NCBI GenBank assembly: GCA_002315655.1
Contig: DCHO01000070.1
Span: 1 to 22,489, forward strand
Direction: 5' to 3'
Origin: Christensenella sp. UBA1750
Lineage (GTDB): Bacteria; Bacillota; Clostridia; Christensenellales; UBA1750
Length of the DNA: 22,489 nucleotides
A program made the position numbers and the translations under genes. The number at the start of each line of letters is the position of its first letter. Position 1 is the first letter of the stretch. Positions 15,285 to 22,489 of the stretch are shown here, in pieces. Below the pieces are notes generated by a model. It worked only from the letters and a program-made list of their open reading frames with translations. It made no database searches and was not told the origin of the DNA.

Positions 15285-16646
15285 TTACTTTTCAACCATG
15301 TCATTGACGAGCTGCTTGAACACTCTGCCGCGCTGTTCGTAGTCCGAAAACATATCAAAGGACGCACAGGCGGGCGAGAGCAGCACATTTTCGCCGGGCT
15401 TGGCGATGTGCCGCGCCGTATTTACGGCATCTTCAAAGGTCTTTGCCTCCGCAATGGAGGTAAAGCCCACTTTCAGCAGCGTTTCCTTGATCTGCGGGCC
15501 GGTCACGCCCAAGACCACAACGGTGTGCACCTTGCTCTTTTTGATTTCCTCCGCAAAGGGCGTAAAGTCGCAGTGCTTATCCGACCCGCCGGCCAGCAGC
15601 ACCGTGCCCACCTTCATGGCACGCACCGCCATCACGGAAGCGTCCACGTTGGTACCCTTGCTGTCGTTTATGTAGGTCACGCCGTCCACCGTGCGAACGG
15701 TCTCAATGCGGTGCTCCACGCCCTTGAAGGTCATTAAGGTGTGGCGCACCACCGGCGCGGGAACCCCCGCCAGCATGGCCAATGCCGCGCCCGCCAGCGC
15801 GTTTTCCAGGTTGTGGTCGCCGGGGATGTAAATGTCCTTTGTGTCCATGATTTTGCGGGTCTGTCCGTCCTTGACAAAGAACATTTCTCCGTTTTCCGCA
15901 TAAGTGCCCAGCTCCACCCGTTTTTTGCGGGAGAAGAACGCGGGCGTGCAGGGAATGTGGTTCGCCATGGCGGCACAGGTGGCATCGTCGGCATTGAGCA
16001 CGGCGAAATCCTCTTTGGTCATGTTCTCAAAGATACGTTCCTTCATGCGGATGTATTCCTGCATGGTGCCGTGGCGGTTTAAGTGATCCTCGGTGATGTT
16101 GCACATAATGGCAACATGGGGATGGAACTTTGTGACGGTTTCCAGTTGGAAGGAGGAAACCTCGGAGACCATGATCTCATCTTCCTTGGCATCCCGCGCA
16201 CAGGCGGTGATGGGGTAGCCGATGTTGCCGGTCAGATAGGTGACCTTGCCCATGTTCTTAAAAATCTCACCAACCAAGGTTGTGGTGGTGGTTTTTCCGT
16301 TGGTGCCGGTGATGGCGTAAAGCGGAGCCTTGGAAATCTCCGCGCCGCACTCCAGTTCCCCGATGATGGGCAGACCCGCTTCCTTCGCCTTGACCAAAAT
16401 CGGTGCGGTCAAGGGGATTCCGGGGGAAGTCACCAGCAGATCAAAGGCTTTCATATCAACTTCCTTACCGCCCAGTGCCTTTTCAATGGGCAGGTTTGCA
16501 ATGGGTTCCAAAGCAGAGAGCAACTGCTCCTCGGTCTTATTGTCGGAAATGGTCACAAAAGCGCCTTCTTCATACAGGCACTTTGCCGCGGCCACGCCGG
16601 AGCGCGCCATGCCGCAGACCAAAATCTTCTTGCCTTCAAAACGCAT
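15285..16646 (-). CDS. murD: UDP-N-acetylmuramoyl-L-alanine--D-glutamate ligase MurD
   Basis: A 453-residue cytoplasmic Mur ligase adding D-Glu to UDP-MurNAc-L-Ala. The N-terminal Rossmann-type domain contains GMARSGVAAAK (12-22) and the MurD-like TSPGIP (73-78). The ATP loop GTNGKTTTT is at 114-122. The central domain carries SEVSSFQLE and ITEDHLNRH, and the C-terminal domain carries NDSKGTN and the MurD-typical SPACASFDMF followed by EQRGRVF. Length fits. The ATG at 16646 is preceded by GAGGTGA. It lies 34 bases after mraY and 36 before ftsW. Confidence 0.98.
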   Translation of the reverse strand: MRFEGKKILVCGMARSGVAAAKCLYEEGAFVTISDNKTEEQLLSALEPIANLPIEKALGGKEVDMKAFDLLVTSPGIPLTAPILVKAKEAGLPIIGELECGAEISKAPLYAITGTNGKTTTTTLVGEIFKNMGKVTYLTGNIGYPITACARDAKEDEIMVSEVSSFQLETVTKFHPHVAIMCNITEDHLNRHGTMQEYIRMKERIFENMTKEDFAVLNADDATCAAMANHIPCTPAFFSRKKRVELGTYAENGEMFFVKDGQTRKIMDTKDIYIPGDHNLENALAGAALAMLAGVPAPVVRHTLMTFKGVEHRIETVRTVDGVTYINDSKGTNVDASVMAVRAMKVGTVLLAGGSDKHCDFTPFAEEIKKSKVHTVVVLGVTGPQIKETLLKVGFTSIAEAKTFEDAVNTARHIAKPGENVLLSPACASFDMFSDYEQRGRVFKQLVNDMVEK

Positions 16647-16680
16647 ATCTTTTCACCTCACATACAGGATAAGGTTAAGT

Positions 16681-17670
16681 TTAGCACAGCGCAAGCAGCG
16701 CGACTGCGCAGAACACAACGGTGGTGAGCACATACAGCACCACAATGCGGCTCTCCGGCATTCCCTTCAGAGAAAGGTGGGAGTGCAGCGGCGCCATGCG
16801 CAGAGGTCTTCTGTGCCGGAATTTGATGGAGAACGCCTGATAAATATCGGAAAGAGAAGTAATGACAAACATGATGCCCGTGGGCAGAATGAGTAGCGGC
16901 TGGCGCAGCAATATTGCCGCCATAGTATAGGCCGCGCCCAGCGCAAAGGAGCCGGTGTCGCCCATGAAAATCTTCGCAGGATAGGTGTTGAAGCGTAAAA
17001 AGCCCAAGCACACGCCCGCCGTGGCACAGGCAAGCACCATAACGCAGGAGGAGCTTTCCGGAATCAGCCCCGCCTGATTCATAAACAGGGCACAAAGTCC
17101 CAATGTCAGAGTTGCCGCCGTGGTGACGGAGGAGCACAGCCCGTCCACGCCGTCAATGAGGTTCACCGAATTTGTTGCGGCAATGAGCACGAACATGGTG
17201 AAGGGAATGTACCACCAGCCCAAATCCGCCTCAATGGTCGTGAAAGGAATATAAATGGAGGAACCCACATAGGGGCTCTTGTAGCAGAAGAATGCCGCTA
17301 AAAAAGACAGCACCAACTGCACCGCGACCTTCTGCCACGGGGCAAGCCCGTCCACCTTATGCCCGACGCTTTTGAGCAGATCATCGGTCAGCCCCAGCAG
17401 GGAGAAGGCGAGAATCAGCAGCAGCACCGGCAGCAGGAAGGAAAAGCGGACATTTTCCTGCGCAAAGACAAGCGACACAATAAAGATCACGGGCATCATC
17501 ATAATGCCGCCCATGATGGGTGTGCCGTTTTTCTGGGCAAAGGATTGGTTGTTGCCGAAATACCGCTCGGTAGAGCGCAGTTTCAGCTTTTTCAGCATCG
17601 GAATGACGACAGGCCCCAGTACCAACACCCCTAAAAACGAGATGAGCAGGGACAGCAGCATGGTTTTCAT
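16681..17670 (-). CDS. mraY: Phospho-N-acetylmuramoyl-pentapeptide transferase MraY
   Basis: A 329-residue polytopic membrane enzyme making lipid I from UDP-MurNAc-pentapeptide and undecaprenyl phosphate. Recognisable motifs are GTPIMGG (49-55), the catalytic Asp pair DD (96-97), NSVNLIDGVDGL (167-178) and MGDTGSFALG (236-245). About ten hydrophobic segments are visible. In the last cytoplasmic loop the family triad HHH followed by [FY]EL is replaced: the sequence reads APLHSHLSLKG (294-304), so the middle His is Ser297 and the following Glu is Ser. I checked this directly on the reverse complement of 16741-16810. The rest is intact, so it is probably functional. The ATG at 17670 has AAAGGAA upstream, 21 bases after murE. 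Confidence 0.95.
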   Translation of the reverse strand: MKTMLLSLLISFLGVLVLGPVVIPMLKKLKLRSTERYFGNNQSFAQKNGTPIMGGIMMMPVIFIVSLVFAQENVRFSFLLPVLLLILAFSLLGLTDDLLKSVGHKVDGLAPWQKVAVQLVLSFLAAFFCYKSPYVGSSIYIPFTTIEADLGWWYIPFTMFVLIAATNSVNLIDGVDGLCSSVTTAATLTLGLCALFMNQAGLIPESSSCVMVLACATAGVCLGFLRFNTYPAKIFMGDTGSFALGAAYTMAAILLRQPLLILPTGIMFVITSLSDIYQAFSIKFRHRRPLRMAPLHSHLSLKGMPESRIVVLYVLTTVVFCAVALLALC

Positions 17671-17691
17671 ACGTTTTGTTCCTTTGTTTCC

Positions 17692-19137
17692 TTATTTTTC
17701 GGTCATTTCGGCAAGCAGCTCATTCACGACGACCTTTTCGTCGAAGGGGTGCTTAACCCCGCCCACATCCTGATAGGTCTCGTGCCCCTTGCCCGCCAGC
17801 ACGATCACATCTCCGGCACGTCCGACGGACATGGCGTACTTGATGGCCTCTCTGCGGTTTTCAATGACCACATATTTGCCCTTTGTGCGCTTCATGCCGA
17901 CTTCGATGGCATTGATGATGTCCATGGGCACTTCCAAACGCGGGTTGTCGGAGGTAATAATGGAGAAATCCGCCAGATTTCCGGAGATTTCGCCCATGAT
18001 GGGGCGTTTTTCCTTGTCTCTGCCGCCGCCGCAGCCAAAGAGACAGATGAGCCGTCCGCGGGTGAACTGGCGCACGGTGGTTAAGATGTTTTCCAGCGCG
18101 GCGGGAGAATGGGCGTAGTCCAAGATGATGCGATACGGCGTGTTGGTGGGCAGCGGCTCCAAGCGACCCGGCACGACCTCCACGCTCTCCAAGCCCTTTT
18201 TGACCAATTCCGGCGCAATGCCTAAGTCCAGACAGGCAACCGCCGCCGCCATGGAGTTATACACATTGAAAATGCCGGAAATCTTCAAGTCCAAATCCAG
18301 CGCAAGTTCGCCCTTGTGCAGGGTGTAGCGCACGCCGGTCTCCTGAATCTCAATGTCGGTGGCATAGGTGTCCGACGGTTCGGACACGCCGAATGTCAAG
18401 CAGGGCACCTTGCCCAACATCTTTTTCCCGGCCTCGTCGTCAATGTTGACCACAGCCTTTTCCATATAAAAGGGAGAGAAGAACTCCGCCTTTGCGGCGC
18501 AATATTTATCCATCGTTCCGAAGAAATCCAAATGATCCTGCGAAAAGTTGGTGAAAATGCCCTCGGTGAAGTGCATTCCGTAGAGCTTGTGCAGCGCCAA
18601 TGCGTGTGCGGAAACCTCCATCACAAAGAAATCGCAGCCCTTGTCCTTCATGCGGGACAGCATCTTCTGAATGTCAATAGGGTCGGGCGTGGTCAGCTCC
18701 GCCGGCTCCTCCATGTCGCCTATGTAGTTGCACACCGTTCCCATAAGACCGACGGTGTGCCCCGCAGCCTTGGCGATGGCACGCACTAAGAAGGACGTGG
18801 TGGTCTTGCCCTTTGTGCCGGTGATGCCGACACCGATCATGTTTTTTCCAGGGTAGCCGTAAAACGCCTGGGCAATGTAGGACATGGCGGCTCTTGCGTC
18901 GTCCACCCTGATCTGCGGCAGGTCAATGTCCAAGAAGCGCTCCACGACAAGTGCGCTTGCACCCTTTTCCTTGGCTTGGGGCGCAAAATCGTGCCCGTCA
19001 AATTTCAGTCCCGGCAGGCAGAAATACAGGTCTCCGCACTTCACCTTGCGGGAATCAATCACCAGCCCGGTGATCTCCGCTTCCCCGCGCACCTCCCAGT
19101 TTTCCTGCAATGCTTTTGCCAATTCAGTCAGTATCAA
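17692..19137 (-). CDS. murE: UDP-N-acetylmuramoyl-tripeptide synthetase MurE
   Basis: A 481-residue cytoplasmic Mur ligase adding the third stem-peptide residue. The N-terminal domain includes DSRKVKCGDLYFCLPG (28-43). The ATP loop GTKGKTTTS is at 107-115, and TTPDP (149-153) contacts the substrate. The carbamylated Lys is Lys216 in AAKAEFF, and DYAHSP is at 340-345. DNPR (397-400) is the specificity motif of meso-diaminopimelate-adding MurE, so the organism probably has m-DAP peptidoglycan; GKGHE (449-453) is also usual. Start is TTG at 19137, 10 bases after AAGGAG, with no nearby ATG. It lies 27 bases after the transpeptidase. Confidence 0.97.
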   Translation of the reverse strand: MILTELAKALQENWEVRGEAEITGLVIDSRKVKCGDLYFCLPGLKFDGHDFAPQAKEKGASALVVERFLDIDLPQIRVDDARAAMSYIAQAFYGYPGKNMIGVGITGTKGKTTTSFLVRAIAKAAGHTVGLMGTVCNYIGDMEEPAELTTPDPIDIQKMLSRMKDKGCDFFVMEVSAHALALHKLYGMHFTEGIFTNFSQDHLDFFGTMDKYCAAKAEFFSPFYMEKAVVNIDDEAGKKMLGKVPCLTFGVSEPSDTYATDIEIQETGVRYTLHKGELALDLDLKISGIFNVYNSMAAAVACLDLGIAPELVKKGLESVEVVPGRLEPLPTNTPYRIILDYAHSPAALENILTTVRQFTRGRLICLFGCGGGRDKEKRPIMGEISGNLADFSIITSDNPRLEVPMDIINAIEVGMKRTKGKYVVIENRREAIKYAMSVGRAGDVIVLAGKGHETYQDVGGVKHPFDEKVVVNELLAEMTEK

Positions 19138-19164
19138 GTTGCTTTCTCTCCTTATGTTCTGCGA

Positions 19165-21327
19165 TTATTCAAACTTTACGGTCACGGTGGTGCCGCTCTC
19201 CACCATTTCTCCGGCTTCCGGTGTCTGGGAGACGGCATTTCCGCTGCCCTTGATCTTCATTTTCAGCCCCGAGCCGCGCAGAGTGCGGTTGGCAGGAATC
19301 AGCGACATTCCCGTAACATCCGGCACTTCCACAAGCTCCGCGGCGGGTTCTTCCCCATCGGGAAGCACCTGTTCCTCGGTATAGAGCACCACCAGCGACT
19401 GCGCGGGCACCTCCGCGCCGGACACGGGCAGCTGCTCGGCAATCTTCTCGCCAAGGCCGTCCACCATGACGCGAAGCCCGGCTCTGGTCAGCGTGGCTTC
19501 GGCGTCCGCCACGGAATATCCCGTCACATCGGGCACGGTGGCGGTCTCATTTGCCAGTTCTTCTTCCTTATCGGATTCGTACTCGGGCTTTACGCCCATG
19601 TATTTCAGCGTTTCCTCCAGAATCGTCCGGGCGTAGGGCGCGGCGATGGTGGAGCCGTAGTCCGGGCGCAGGGTGGGTTCGTCCACGATGAACAGCAGCC
19701 CGATCTCGGGATCGTCCATGGGGGCAAAACCGATAAAAGAGCAAACATGAACTTCGGAAGAAACCTTGCCCTCCACATACTTCTGCGCAGTGCCGGTCTT
19801 GCCGCCGATGCGGTAGCCCGCGACATAGGCGTTTCTGCCGCCACCGTTTTCCACGGCATTTTCCAGCAGCTCCCGCATGGTTTGGGAGGTTGCTTCCGAA
19901 ATGGGCGTTCCGATGACTTCCTTGCCGTATTCCTCGATGATGGTGCCGTCCTGATCGGTGACGGACTTTACGATGTGCGCACGGAGCAGCTCGCCGCCGT
20001 TGACGGCTGCAGAAGCCGCCGTGAGCAGCTGCAAAGGCGACACCGACACGCTCTGCCCGAAGGCCATACGCGCAAGGTCTACATTCTTTACATATTTATA
20101 CGCAATCAGCTGCCCGCTTGTCGCGCCGGGCAGGTCGGTGTTGGGCGTCTGCCCGATGCCGAAGGATTGCAGCCCGGCATAGAAATCGTCAATGCCGATG
20201 CGCAGTGCCAACTTCACGAAAACGGGGTTGCAGGAGTTCGCCACAGCTTCGGTCAGGGTCTCGGTGCCGTGGGGATTGCCCGTGCGCCAGCAGGAAATCT
20301 TGTCGCCGTCCACCATCTCGTAGCCCTTGCAGTTGAAGGTCTCATCCACGTTCGTCACGCCCGCTTCCAGCGCCAGCGCAGTTGTCAGGATTTTGAAGGT
20401 GGAGCCGGGTTCGTAGGCGTCCTGCACGCAGGAATTGCGGGTCAGGGCGGAAAGCTCGGTCAGATTGTCTCTCGGTGGGGAATTTAAGTCGAAATCGGGG
20501 TAATTGACCATGCCCAAGATTTCGCCGGTCTTGACGTTCATCATGATCGCCTCGACCTTCTTCGCGCCGGTCTCGTTATAGGCTTCCTCCGCGGCCTTTT
20601 CCATGATCGCCTGAATGGCGGAATCCACGGTGAGGGTCACTGTGTAGCCGTTTTCCGGGGCAATGTATTCTTCCTCGCCGTTCTGCATTTTGCGGGATTT
20701 ACCGTCTATTTCAGCCAAAATACTGCCATCCGAGCCGGAAAGCAGCTCATCCAAGCTTTTTTCCAGTCCCTCCTGGCCTTCGCCGGAGGCGGTGCAAAAA
20801 CCAATCACCTGGGTTAAGAATGCGCCCATTGGGTAAGCGCGCACAGTGTCCTCCGTAACGGCAATGCCCTGCAGCTTCATGGCTTTGACCTGATCGCCGA
20901 TTTCAAGCTCCACCTGCCTCTTTAAGCGGACGGAGGATTTGGAGGTGTCCGTGATTTTGCGATAGACCTCGCCCGCGTCCAGCTCCAGAACGCCGGCCAA
21001 GGAGGTGGCTTCCTCGCGGATGCGCTCTTCCTTCTTGGTTGCATCCTCGGTTTCCGCGCCCACCACGTCTGCCGGGGTGGCGGTGATGGTGACGGCGGAG
21101 GCAGACTGCGCCAGCACCTTGCCGTTGCGGTCTACAATCTGTCCGCGCTCGGCCTCCACGGTGAAGGAGCGCGTCCACTGGGAAAGTGCCATGCTTTGCA
21201 GCCAATCCGCCTGCAGAATCTGAACACAGAACAGTCGCCCGATCATAATGCAGAAGCATACAATAACAAGACAAAAAATCCATCCGATGCGATTCTTTGT
21301 CTTGTCCGTTGGCGGTGTATGATTCAT
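19165..21327 (-). CDS. Class B penicillin-binding protein with two PASTA domains (FtsI/SpoVD type)
   Basis: A 720-residue membrane-anchored septal D,D-transpeptidase. There is one N-terminal membrane segment (about 13-36). The dimerisation domain follows, with RGQIVDRNGKVLA (61-73). The transpeptidase domain has SxxK at Ser309-Lys312 (in EPGSTFK), SxN at Ser365-Asn367 (SCN) and KTG at 510-512. Two C-terminal PASTA domains follow (about 596-650 and 665-720), each starting VPDVTG. PBP2B and SpoVD of Bacillus share this layout; with only one copy in view I cannot choose between the division and sporulation role, though neighbours favour division. ATG at 21327, AAGGAG 11 bases upstream. It should work with FtsW. 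Confidence 0.95.
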   Translation of the reverse strand: MNHTPPTDKTKNRIGWIFCLVIVCFCIMIGRLFCVQILQADWLQSMALSQWTRSFTVEAERGQIVDRNGKVLAQSASAVTITATPADVVGAETEDATKKEERIREEATSLAGVLELDAGEVYRKITDTSKSSVRLKRQVELEIGDQVKAMKLQGIAVTEDTVRAYPMGAFLTQVIGFCTASGEGQEGLEKSLDELLSGSDGSILAEIDGKSRKMQNGEEEYIAPENGYTVTLTVDSAIQAIMEKAAEEAYNETGAKKVEAIMMNVKTGEILGMVNYPDFDLNSPPRDNLTELSALTRNSCVQDAYEPGSTFKILTTALALEAGVTNVDETFNCKGYEMVDGDKISCWRTGNPHGTETLTEAVANSCNPVFVKLALRIGIDDFYAGLQSFGIGQTPNTDLPGATSGQLIAYKYVKNVDLARMAFGQSVSVSPLQLLTAASAAVNGGELLRAHIVKSVTDQDGTIIEEYGKEVIGTPISEATSQTMRELLENAVENGGGRNAYVAGYRIGGKTGTAQKYVEGKVSSEVHVCSFIGFAPMDDPEIGLLFIVDEPTLRPDYGSTIAAPYARTILEETLKYMGVKPEYESDKEEELANETATVPDVTGYSVADAEATLTRAGLRVMVDGLGEKIAEQLPVSGAEVPAQSLVVLYTEEQVLPDGEEPAAELVEVPDVTGMSLIPANRTLRGSGLKMKIKGSGNAVSQTPEAGEMVESGTTVTVKFE

Positions 21328-21682
21328 GGATTGTTTTCTCCTTTCGGGCTCAAATTCTGCGATTGATCTGCACCTCTTTCTCTATCTTTATGGGAGGATG
21401 TTTCGGGTTTATTCCAAAGGCTTACGTTTTTCACCGTTATCGCTTACATATTTTCTGACTTCTTCAACCGGATGCGGGGGGAATGGTCGGATAGGTGAGA
21501 TTTTCGGGTAAATCGTCAAAAAAGCGAACGTATTCCATTTCGCTTTCCGGCATTTGCCCAAGGGCTTCAATCTCCGCATGGAAAACCGCACCGATGGGCA
21601 GAGCCGCTTTCATGCGACCCCACATAGTCGCAGACGTCATATAGGTTTGCTAATGCTTAGGGAAAATCCCACATTCAATCAT
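21328..21682. other. 355-base gap without an intact gene inside dcw
   Basis: The gap between ftsL and the transpeptidase is the longest in the cluster. On the minus strand it contains a degenerate small ORF (21409-21682) and then about 80 bases of leader with the AAGGAG site of the next gene. I see no terminator or clear promoter in it. Confidence 0.7.
21409..21682 (-). pseudogene. Broken small ORF of unknown function between ftsL and the transpeptidase
   Basis: An ATG at 21682 follows the ftsL stop directly (TAAATG) and has GGAGG five bases upstream, inside ftsL. The frame reads MIECGIFPKH, meets TAG (21652-21650), and continues open through ALPIGAVFHAEIEALGQ and YVRFFDDLPENLTYPTIPP to a stop at 21464. 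A run of six C on the minus strand (21481-21476) lies at PTIPP; removing one C joins the frame to HPVEEVRKYVSDNGEK, ending at 21409, about 90 codons in all. The joined sequence looks protein-like. I do not recognise the family. Two lesions suggest decay; one or both could be sequencing errors, or translation could restart at ATG 21640, which lacks a good site. Confidence 0.55.
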
Positions 21683-22408
21683 TTAGTCCTCCGGCAGCGT
21701 CACCTTGCGGACAAGCTCGCCGTTGGCATAGTCCATGTCGAGATAATCCCTTGCGTAGTCCTGAATTTCCACCAGATTGCTCTGCTTGTTGATCTTGACC
21801 TCCAGTTCTTCAATCACCTGGGTCTTCTTCTCGATCTGCGCTTCCAGCTCGCGCTGCTGACCGGTCATGCGTTCCAACTGTGCGGAGGCGTTGAGCAGGT
21901 TGAACAGCGCAACCGCTAAAATTCCCAAGCAGACCACGCCGACAGCAGCCAGCGCGGCGAACACACGCGCCTGCCGTCTGCGGGAATCCTCCTGCTGCTG
22001 CTCCTGCGCAAGCCGGGCTTCCTCCGCCTTCCGGCGTTCCCGCTCGGCGCGGAGATTCTGACGGTAGTGGAGGTTTGCCACATCCATGTTGAGGGAAGCT
22101 CTTGTCACGTTGGGGTTCAGCGTGGCATGGGCGCGGGGCGGTTCGGCTCTGCGACGGTCGTGAATCGAGCGGGTGTCGCCCGGAACCGGCGTTCTTGTGC
22201 GGGTTCCGAAACCAACCTCGCCCCTCCGCTCTTCCTTGGGAACCGCATTGCCGGTAAAGAAGGATGCGCGGGTGTCAGGATAGCGGCGGGTGGTTTTTTC
22301 CTTCTGATAGGAATTGTCCCGTCTTTCCGTGGAGGGCTTTACGGCCAAGTTCCCGGACACGCGATAGGCATTCCCGCCCAAGGACTGATCTCTCTTGTAG
22401 ACCGGCAC
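21683..22408 (-). CDS. ftsL: FtsL/DivIC-like septum protein with long basic N-terminus
   Basis: A 241-residue bitopic membrane protein. The N-terminal about 147 residues are unusually long for FtsL, basic, Arg-rich and probably disordered, ending in an Arg/Glu/Gln-rich helix. The membrane segment is at about 148-170. An extracytoplasmic coiled coil then runs over about 172-215 (LERMTGQQRELEAQIEKK region), followed by EIQDYARDYLDM, the usual C-terminus of FtsL/DivIC. It should bind FtsQ and the FtsW/PBP pair. I chose GTG at 22408, 7 bases after AAAGGAGG; a TTG at 22426 overlaps that site. The symbol rests on position before the transpeptidase. Confidence 0.8.
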   Translation of the reverse strand: MPVYKRDQSLGGNAYRVSGNLAVKPSTERRDNSYQKEKTTRRYPDTRASFFTGNAVPKEERRGEVGFGTRTRTPVPGDTRSIHDRRRAEPPRAHATLNPNVTRASLNMDVANLHYRQNLRAERERRKAEEARLAQEQQQEDSRRRQARVFAALAAVGVVCLGILAVALFNLLNASAQLERMTGQQRELEAQIEKKTQVIEELEVKINKQSNLVEIQDYARDYLDMDYANGELVRKVTLPED

Positions 22409-22464
22409 TTTGCCCCCTCCTTTCAAAACGAGTTATCGGAAATTTTGTTCTTTATTCTTTAGGT

Positions 22465-22489
22465 AACACCGCACAAATGAGGTGGTGCA
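22465..22489 (-). repeat. Inverted copy of the left-end repeat (cut by the window end)
   Basis: The 25 bases are the exact reverse complement of 76-100, and a few further positions (CCT) also match. The window stops inside the element. It lies 56 bases upstream of the ftsL start, where rsmH/mraZ would often be found. Confidence 0.9.

Noticed and set aside
18976..20487. A 503-codon open frame on the plus strand
   Set aside because: It is antisense to murE and the transpeptidase, lacks a ribosome site, and its composition (His/Gly/Arg-rich) is typical of the opposite strand of GC-rich genes.

Overview
The window looks like a complete or near-complete contig from a fairly GC-rich Gram-positive anaerobe, most likely class Clostridia and probably the Oscillospiraceae/Ruminococcaceae. 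The taxonomy is inferred from strong AGGAGG ribosome binding sites, several GTG/TTG starts, a division and cell-wall (dcw) cluster whose transpeptidase carries PASTA domains, a MurE with the meso-DAP motif DNPR, and abundant hairpin-rich intergenic repeats. No rRNA, tRNA or CRISPR array was seen.

Positions 1-106 hold a hairpin-rich repeat element, part of which recurs inverted at the extreme right end (22465-22489). Positions 110-2762 carry a plus-strand operon: a UxuA-like sugar-acid dehydratase, an SGNH-fold hydrolase and an MBL-fold hydrolase. Positions 2873-3841 encode an AT-richer, minus-strand secreted alpha/beta-hydrolase lipoprotein with its own promoter. Positions 4067-6197 (minus) hold a frameshifted nucleotidyltransferase with its own promoter and a three-gene set: GNAT acetyltransferase, class I methyltransferase and a small membrane-anchored protein. 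Positions 6226-6673 (plus) carry an apparently orphan Phd/YefM antitoxin closed by its own terminator, followed by two 119-bp tandem repeats. Positions 6942-8926 carry a divergent pair, an SDR oxidoreductase (minus) and an aldose-1-epimerase-like protein (plus).

The right 60% (9043-22408, all minus) is the dcw cluster, transcribed ftsL - broken small ORF - PASTA transpeptidase (ftsI/spoVD) - murE - mraY - murD - ftsW - murA - ftsQ - ftsA - ftsZ. It supplies cytoplasmic precursor enzymes (MurA, MurD, MurE), lipid I synthesis (MraY), septal glycosyltransferase/transpeptidase (FtsW/PBP), divisome scaffolds (FtsL, FtsQ) and the cytoskeleton (FtsA, FtsZ). murG, murF, murB and murC are absent from it. 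A second promoter precedes ftsA, and ftsZ ends before a strong hairpin terminator.

The most notable observations are the inverted repeat bounding the window, a degenerate unknown gene wedged between ftsL and the transpeptidase, a substituted His motif in MraY, the three-gene UxuA/SGNH/MBL operon of unknown pathway, and a modular hairpin repeat family. I saw no clear new defence or mobile system.
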